Source: Acephala macrosclerotiorum
Lineage: Eukaryota; Ascomycota; Leotiomycetes; Helotiales; Mollisiaceae
Reading direction: 5' to 3'
Assembly (NCBI GenBank): GCA_014904845.1
Contig: MU119214.1
Location: 186,001-250,000, forward strand
DNA: 64,000 bases
Positions 57,698 to 64,000 of this stretch are shown piece by piece. A model generated the notes under the pieces. The model was not told the origin of the DNA and did not search any database. It saw only the letters and a program-made list of their open reading frames with translations. The position numbers were made by a program, and so were the translations under genes. How positions within the stretch are numbered: position 1 is the stretch's first letter; every line of letters begins with the position of its first letter.

Positions 57698-58403
57698 CAT
57701 CGTGAAGCAACGCACCGCGACTTTCTGATCCGCAGCGGTTCTGCAGTTCTGCCGTTGTGCAGTTCTGCACCGCCATCTCCTTCTCTCAGAAGGGATGGAT
57801 ACGAAGGGCTTTGGCCAAGGCGTGCAGTAGGCCGCGGGCGGGTGCATTACAGCACCGTAGCTGGAGTTGATGTACATGGCTCGTACAGGACGGCGAGTTG
57901 TATATCATTTTCCTCGAGACAGGCACATGAGCTCAGCGAGGCCACAAATAGCCCTCCCATTATTCTTGCATCATGCACCTTGGCCTCGAATCAGCGCGTT
58001 TCTGCCAGCCTGCTCGGCGTGGTTGGATTCGGTTGGAAACTTTATACGGAAGCAGACCCCGTTGGGCGCGAAAGAGTAGCACTGGCAAGTTCGTAATATG
58101 GAAGGGTTCATAATGAGACAACGTGACCATTCCGACGCTCTGGCATTGGCCTTGGTGCCCTCCCAGGTGTGAGATATCGATAGCTGTCCGCCAGCCCGCC
58201 GCGCAGCAGATAAGGAAGATTCGATTGGAGCCGATACAGATTCATCGTGCATCAACCCTTGCCCCGTGAGGACGATTCTGCCCATATTTTTCTCGTGAAA
58301 CAGCATGTGATCCTTGTCCATTATGACGCGCACCTCGGCCACCCACGAGGGACGGCAATGCCTGCTTGATGCTTGATGCGTTCACACAGATGCGTGCGCA
58401 GTG

Positions 58404-58424
58404 CCATGCCATGCCATGCCATGC
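58404..58424. repeat. (CCATG)4 microsatellite
   Basis: Four perfect copies of the pentamer CCATG followed by one C. A simple repeat upstream of PLC1. Confidence 0.8.
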
Positions 58425-60012
58425 TGCTTTTCTGCTGCTCGCCTGCGAAGTAGCTCCCCTTGTGCCGCTAAAGGCCAAGACACAGTAGTCAAATGCAATA
58501 ATACCGTTACGACATCTAGGGCACAAACAAACAGGAGAACCTCCGAGGACCGCCATGGGCCATAACTCGTAAAGAGGCAATCTGGCAATCGGCGTAAGTC
58601 GGCCTTCCTCTGCCTCTCCTGCTGGCATGTCTCATCTTGGGTGTGGGCGGTGAGAACGAGGCGACAGTGTGCCTTGTACCATTGGGCTGTACCTAGATCC
58701 GGCCCCTTGTTGCCCTGTCGAGAATTTGTTCACGAGACCACGAGATGATATGAAAGGGCCTGATGCCTCTGAAGCGGTGAAAAGAGAGAAAGCAGAGCTG
58801 GATCCAGTCACACAGCCCACAGCCAACCTGCAGCCTCTCCAAGTCAAGACTGGCCATCGTCAGGATCCAGAAATAATACTAAGCTCTCCCCGTAATATCA
58901 CTCCCACCTCGTTCGATCACCCACTCCCACACTCACCCGTACCCCTTATTAAGTTGCTGCCATTGACACCTGCTGGCAACACCACGGCGCCTAAGAGATC
59001 CTGCACCACCTTGCGTCTGATAGAGTAGTTCTACCAGTGCTGCGCATCCTCCAAAAAACATATTTGGTATCGTGGGCCTTTGTTCCATCCAAGGCTGGCT
59101 GGCGAAGGATCATCGAAAACGACCAACACCCACTGCGCAGTTCACGCCTGCTATTATTCTGCATCGGCGCCCCCGGCAGACCATGACTGCTGGCCCTAAC
59201 GGCTGAAGTTCGAGGACCCCGAGTATTCAAGATCAAACAAACGCGCCGCCGTTGGAACTGTTGCATTGCTCCAGAGCCCCAAGGACATTTCATTGCACCG
59301 TTCTGCTGTCGACTGCCGGGCGGCTGCTTCCACGCAAGTTTAGGTTAGGTTACCCCAGCGAAAAAATCCCAGGCAATAGTCGAACTCGGAAGAACGCCGC
59401 TGAGCAAGGAGCTCGCGCAAGGAACAAAAAAACCCCTTCCCGAACCTCACCCACCAACCCAACCCGCGCGCTCTCCTTTACGACAGTACCATCCCAACTC
59501 CAACTCACGGCCTGGACCAGGAAAATCTCCAATTCACTCCTTCGCCATTATCTTTGCTGCTTAACGCACGTCTGCGGCTTGTCGACTTTTCTCAGTTCTG
59601 TCATAATTCGATCATTCGACTCCAACCTAAATCCTGCAGGCCGATAATACTTTCCCTCCTGTGCCCACCCCCGTCCATCAACCCTCACCCAGATTCCGCA
59701 ACTGGACAGGTGCATCGCGAAAAAAGACCCTCGAATGCAGCATTACCCAAGACGCCCGATTCTACACCACATGACTTGATCTTTTCAAGAAGAAGACGCT
59801 TCTGCATCCGCGCGCAAGATACACGTCGATTTCCCACTTCGGCAACCCGCTGCATCGACGCTTCTTCTACCATATTGCGGCACGCAACAAGAGAAGACAT
59901 GCGTTCTATTACAGAGACCTCGTGCCCCTCATAGTCCTCGACTTTCCTCCATCTACCTGCCAACAAAGCAAGCCCGCGTCATTGGACAATTCGTCGTTTT
60001 TCCCAAGACGCA

Positions 60013-63000
60013 ATGTCTGGCACCGAAAGTCAATCGCAGTTGGCAACAACTCCTTCCCCAAATTCGATCACCACAATTATGACTCCTCCACCCCCGCAAT
60101 CCTCCACAACGAAGCACGCGAGACCTACACATGTACAAACGAATATCCCCTCTTCCATCCACTCGACTGCGCCCTCCGTTCCCGCCTCGGCGATAAGTGC
60201 TTCCTCAGTAACTACCTCGAGCTCTCTACAAGCGTCGCCCATCATGTCTCCCGAGACTACACAACTTACCACAAACAATTCTTCGATACAAGGCTCACCT
60301 GAAGGCCTCCGAGGCCGTGATGCCGAATTCATTATCTCTCCTCTCGAGCTTCCCGAAGCCACTGTGTCGCGCAAGTCGAGTCAGAGTGCTATGAGCGAGG
60401 CTATGTCTATGAGCAAGTCTCCAGGATTGATACGAAGACTTTCCAATCGCGCAACACAATTCGCAGGTCGCCGACGTCAATCATCATCTACAGCAATGAG
60501 CCGGGACCACAGCACTGGGCCTGTCATAATGCGGCGGAGAAGTGACAGTACCAATACAGCTCCAGAAGGAGGCAAAGGAGCTCTGTTCTCTGACACGGAC
60601 GATGAAATCACACTTTCAGAGGGTCGTCTGGATGATGGCACTGGACCGTATGGACTTGGGCTGGAGGGTTTCAAGGACTTTCCTAGCTCCACCGCTTCCA
60701 TCGGCTCCTCCACTATCGCAAGCACCAGTCCAGGCCCTGGACCAGTCATTCCTTCCATTCTCCTTCAGGGTACGGCTATGACAAAGGTTACCAAGAAGAA
60801 AAAGAAGCTCTTGACTTTTGTTCTTGAGCATGAAGCCGCCAAAGTTTCTTGGGACAAGAATCGACCATCAAAATCCTTCTACATCGACGACATCAAGGAT
60901 ATTCGAGTAGGAGCCAACGCGCGAAATTACCGCCAAGAATTCGGTGTCTCTGAGGCAGACGAATCAAGGTTCTTCTCGATCATCTACGCCGTACCAGACA
61001 AATCGAAGGGTCGATCGCAGAAAGTGATGCACCTGATCGCAAGCGACGACCAGGTATTTGACTTATGGACAACGACACTTGATGCTATCTCAAAACATCG
61101 CCAAGATCTCATGGCATCATTGTCATCGTTCCACGAGAAGGCAGTCAGAGCGCACTGGCGGACCGAGATGAACAGGCAGTTTCAAGACCGACCACATCTT
61201 GAAGAAGAAGAAGAGATTGAATTTGTTGGCGTTGAGCGACTGTGCCGCTCGCTCCATATCTACGGATCATCTGACTACCTTCAAAGCAAATTCGATCAAG
61301 CCGATGTCTCGCGTTCTGGCCGTTTGAATTTCGTCGAGTTTCAAGAATTCGTCAAGCTGATGAAGCGTCGGGAAGATGTGCGAGCAATTTATCAAACCCT
61401 GGCATCTGATCCCGAGAAGGGCATCACCATTGAAGAATTCTTTCGCTTCCTCGTCGAGGTTCAGCACGAGGATGTCGAAGACGATCGCACCCACTGGGAA
61501 TTCGTGTTCGCCAAATTCGCACGTAAATCGAAGCCAAGAGAGCAAGTACAAGATGGAAGCGATGTCGAAATCCCACGCATGAACGAGGCCGCACTTTCTA
61601 GTTTCATGATTTCTACCTTCAACGTACCTTTAATGACTGCGCCCGCAGAATACTCTCTCGATCAGCCTATGAATGAGTACTACATCTCAAGTTCTCACAA
61701 CACCTACCTGCTTGGTCGCCAAGTAGCCGGTCAATCTAGTGTTGAAGCCTATATCTCAGCTCTAAACCGCGGATGCAGATGCGTTGAAGTCGATTGTTGG
61801 AATGGCAGCGATGGTAATCCCGTTGTTATGCATGGACGGACACTCACGAGCCAAGTCTCCTTCGCCGATGTCATGTCAACGATCAGCAAGTACGCTTTCG
61901 TCAAGTCTCCCTATCCGCTGTGGGTTTCGCTCGAGGTTCATTGCAATCCGCAACAACAAGCAATAATGGCAGAGATCATCAAGGAGACCTGTGGCTCGAA
62001 ATTGGTAACGCAGCCAATTGACCCAACATCGGAGCAGCTTCCATCGCCATCTCAATTACTTGGTCGAATCCTGATCAAGGTCAAGAAGCCTCGAATGTTC
62101 GAAGACGCTGTAGTCATGGAGCAAACAGTTGGACGAAATCGTGGCAACAGTCTCAATTCCCCTCTCGTCCGACCTCTGCAACTCGACAATTCCACAGTTT
62201 CTGCCGGCCTTTTGCCGCCAAGCCCGTATATACGAGCGAATAGGGTCATGACCCGCAGTCAATTGAAATATTCCGGAAGCGAAGGCCAAGATAGCCTGAG
62301 CAGCAGTACGAGCGACAGCGAAAGCCTTACAGAAGACATCGCACGAGCAAGAGACAGCAGTCGCAAAAACAAGACGAGTAACATTATCAAGGTCCTCGGA
62401 GAGCTTGGTATTTATAGTGTTGGTTTGAAGTTCCACGGCTTCGATACTCCCGAAAGTAAGACCTACAACCATGTCTTCTCGTTTATGGAGAACACGTTCG
62501 ACAAGAATAGCAGAACTCAGGACGACAAACGTACCATCACTCGCCACAATATGCGCTACATGATGCGAGTCTATCCCAACGGATGGCGTGTTGCTTCCAC
62601 CAATTTTGATCCGCTCAAGTATTGGCGTCGCTCTGTACAGATGGTTGCCTTGAACTGGCAGACATATGACCTTGGAATGCAGATGAACGACGCGATGTTC
62701 GCTGCCGGTACCGACCAATCAGGCTATGTTCTCAAACCAAGCGAAATCAGAGAGATCAAGATGCTCCCTACTGTTCCCGAGGAAGCCGGTGAAGGCCACG
62801 TCAAGAGAGAGCGCAAGAATGTGACATTCTCGATCGAGGTCAAGTCGGCACAACAACTCATGCGTCCCAAGGGTCTTGCTTCGAACCGTACCGTCGATCC
62901 CTATGTTGAAGTCGAAGTCTATCACGCAGATGATAAGACTAAGGAGAACAAGGGCGTCGTTGGCGAAGGCGGTCTTGATGCTTCAGGCAAGGACGGATCA

Positions 63001-63438
63001 TCTGGCCTGGGTACTCCTCATAGGAGACGAACTCAAATCGTTCGGGAGAATGGATTCAACCCAATGTTTGACAAAGAGTTCAAGTTCACTCTCACAACCA
63101 AGCATCCCGAATTGGTGTTCGTCCGCTGGACGGTCCGATGCTCTTCAGATGGACACAATTACAATGAGAAAGGACTACCTCTTGCGACTTATACTGCTAA
63201 ACTGGTTAGTCTTAAACAAGGGTATCGAACTCTTCCCCTCTTCGACAACAACGGCGACCAATTCTTGTTCTCGACTCTCTTCTGCCGAATCAAGATCGAC
63301 CCTGCCACCTCTATCTACGTCAATGGCCCGGAGGCTACCACTACTGACAGTGTTGGAGTCCTCAAAACCATTGGCCGAACCGTTTGGAACCGCACACCCA
63401 TGTCACCAAAATCCTCCACCGATAGCGGTCACCAATAA
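60013..63438 (+). CDS. PLC1: Phosphoinositide-specific phospholipase C
   Basis: Hydrolyses phosphatidylinositol 4,5-bisphosphate to inositol trisphosphate and diacylglycerol at the plasma membrane, feeding calcium and inositol-polyphosphate signalling. A single exon encodes 1141 aa. Domains in order: a Ser/Thr/Pro-rich disordered N-terminus (1-255), a PH-like domain (about 258-370), EF-hand region (about 400-500, with a DVSRSGRLNFVE loop), catalytic X domain (about 550-700), an acidic Ser-rich linker, Y domain (about 790-915) and C2 domain (about 936-1096). The two catalytic histidines are present, H562 in SSSHNTY and H607 in VVMHGRT. The linker has a run of Ser/Asp/Glu (SLSSSTSDSES) like the autoinhibitory X-Y linker of other PLCs. 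The C2 domain carries a Gly-rich insertion (near 980-1000). ATG 60013 is preferred because it precedes all domains; later in-frame ATGs (for example 60079) are possible starts. Confidence 0.95.
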   Translation: MSGTESQSQLATTPSPNSITTIMTPPPPQSSTTKHARPTHVQTNIPSSIHSTAPSVPASAISASSVTTSSSLQASPIMSPETTQLTTNNSSIQGSPEGLRGRDAEFIISPLELPEATVSRKSSQSAMSEAMSMSKSPGLIRRLSNRATQFAGRRRQSSSTAMSRDHSTGPVIMRRRSDSTNTAPEGGKGALFSDTDDEITLSEGRLDDGTGPYGLGLEGFKDFPSSTASIGSSTIASTSPGPGPVIPSILLQGTAMTKVTKKKKKLLTFVLEHEAAKVSWDKNRPSKSFYIDDIKDIRVGANARNYRQEFGVSEADESRFFSIIYAVPDKSKGRSQKVMHLIASDDQVFDLWTTTLDAISKHRQDLMASLSSFHEKAVRAHWRTEMNRQFQDRPHLEEEEEIEFVGVERLCRSLHIYGSSDYLQSKFDQADVSRSGRLNFVEFQEFVKLMKRREDVRAIYQTLASDPEKGITIEEFFRFLVEVQHEDVEDDRTHWEFVFAKFARKSKPREQVQDGSDVEIPRMNEAALSSFMISTFNVPLMTAPAEYSLDQPMNEYYISSSHNTYLLGRQVAGQSSVEAYISALNRGCRCVEVDCWNGSDGNPVVMHGRTLTSQVSFADVMSTISKYAFVKSPYPLWVSLEVHCNPQQQAIMAEIIKETCGSKLVTQPIDPTSEQLPSPSQLLGRILIKVKKPRMFEDAVVMEQTVGRNRGNSLNSPLVRPLQLDNSTVSAGLLPPSPYIRANRVMTRSQLKYSGSEGQDSLSSSTSDSESLTEDIARARDSSRKNKTSNIIKVLGELGIYSVGLKFHGFDTPESKTYNHVFSFMENTFDKNSRTQDDKRTITRHNMRYMMRVYPNGWRVASTNFDPLKYWRRSVQMVALNWQTYDLGMQMNDAMFAAGTDQSGYVLKPSEIREIKMLPTVPEEAGEGHVKRERKNVTFSIEVKSAQQLMRPKGLASNRTVDPYVEVEVYHADDKTKENKGVVGEGGLDASGKDGSSGLGTPHRRRTQIVRENGFNPMFDKEFKFTLTTKHPELVFVRWTVRCSSDGHNYNEKGLPLATYTAKLVSLKQGYRTLPLFDNNGDQFLFSTLFCRIKIDPATSIYVNGPEATTTDSVGVLKTIGRTVWNRTPMSPKSSTDSGHQ

Positions 63439-64000
63439 TCACACTACCCACCACTTTCAATTCATTGTACAAACATTCACCACCATGTATTTCACCCAAC
63501 GTCGACGAACATTGCGACATGTACAAATAAAAATCTTGGATCCGCCCTCTTCAGCGAGTTGCACAGGATCTCATACTTCCTTTTTCATATTTTCAGGCGC
63601 ATCACACAGGAGGACAACGGAACGGGGAATAGCATTCAGAACGGGATCATCATCATATACACAGGAAGGAAACACAAAAGTGGCTCACGCTGCGCTCTGC
63701 ATAAATCGGGTTTCTCACACAGCATGTTTCTTTCGAACAACATACCAACTCAAGTTCACTCATTTTAGCCTCCTTTGTCTACTACCTTGGTTTCAGTTTT
63801 GGATTCGGCAGACCCTTTTTCGATTCGGGCGGACAGGATCCTTTAGTTCTTAGCGTTTGATGGGAAAGGTGTTACTTCAACTGCGCTGCTACCTTACTTC
63901 ATTGGATCATTACTTCGTGGGCGGGTCGCTGAACTGGATTCTTGCCTTACTTGCCTTACATTGCGATGAGCTTTGCCCTTTTACTTGTTTTCCTCTTCCA
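63439..64000. other. Downstream region of PLC1
   Basis: Presumed 3' UTR and intergenic sequence after the PLC1 stop. Open frames here are continuations of other reading frames of PLC1 and are not called. No terminator or new gene is recognised before the window ends. Confidence 0.5.

Larger units (their letters stand above)
48392..60012. other. Long gene-free region upstream of PLC1
   Basis: Over 11.6 kb I find no open frame with a domain, start context and splice structure that I would defend. The longest frames (57377-58096 plus, 52717-52220 minus) lack any recognisable motif. 48.4-55 kb may hold old, eroded sequence. 56-60 kb is more GC-rich and probably includes PLC1 regulatory and leader sequence, with pyrimidine-rich stretches near 59420-60000. 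Small repeats are listed separately. Confidence 0.45.

Noticed and set aside
57377..58096. 239-codon plus-strand open frame
   Set aside because: It lies in GC-rich sequence with microsatellites, has no domain, and competes with several equally long frames on the other strand.
62876..63853. Long plus-strand frame overlapping the PLC1 C2 domain
   Set aside because: It is an alternative frame of the well-supported PLC1 coding sequence and its 3' flank.
1..64000. CRISPR array, riboswitch, rRNA or organellar sequence
   Set aside because: No regular spacer-repeat pattern, no TPP-type riboswitch core and no rRNA signature was seen; the gene content is nuclear fungal.

Overview
The window looks like nuclear DNA of a filamentous ascomycete (Pezizomycotina, possibly Leotiomycetes; the class is inferred from gene content only). 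Genes have short introns, mostly 44-110 nt. The families present are typically fungal: three Zn2Cys6 regulators, a YAT amino-acid permease, a DHA-type MFS exporter, a PTH11/SAT4-like rhodopsin-fold membrane protein, a NACHT-ankyrin NLR, Sec59, Rer2, Dsc2, an ING-PHD protein and a phosphoinositide phospholipase C. Splice sites were chosen by eye from reading-frame continuity, splice signals and family conservation; no alignment or RNA evidence was available.

Layout. 0.8-14.7 kb is mostly intact housekeeping and regulatory sequence: a Zn2Cys6 factor, an F-box/LRR protein, a 226-bp MITE, an ING-PHD chromatin reader, the cis-prenyltransferase RER2, and DSC2 sharing a promoter with RER2. 15.8-25.8 kb is a decaying accessory block. 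It holds a GH5 hydrolase pseudogene whose nucleophile codon is a stop, a secreted beta-propeller pseudogene, a GNAT plus ankyrin-like pseudogene, an unrecognised fragment, and an MFS exporter with an apparent N-terminal frameshift. 26.7-43.5 kb is intact again: a second Zn2Cys6 factor, dolichol kinase SEC59, a third Zn2Cys6 factor, an amino-acid permease, a second inverted-repeat element, a 7-TM protein, and an Smr-domain protein ending in a CaaX-like tail. 44.0-48.4 kb is a wrecked NACHT-ankyrin (NLR) gene split by a 540-bp segment that looks like a piece of another, intron-containing gene on the opposite strand. 48.4-60.0 kb has no gene I can support and leads into an intact PLC1 gene (60.0-63.4 kb).

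Functional links. RER2 makes dehydrodolichyl diphosphate and SEC59 phosphorylates dolichol, so two steps of the dolichol phosphate pathway lie 16 kb apart. RER2 and DSC2 both act at ER or Golgi membranes and are divergently transcribed. The MFS exporter and the second Zn2Cys6 factor are also divergent, with an inverted CCGGT/ACCGG site before the regulator. I infer three GC-AG introns among about 28 introns; in each case the frame works only with the GC donor. The most striking observations are this GC-AG enrichment, the run of pseudogenes, the GH5 nonsense mutation at the catalytic glutamate, and the gene fragment inside the NLR.
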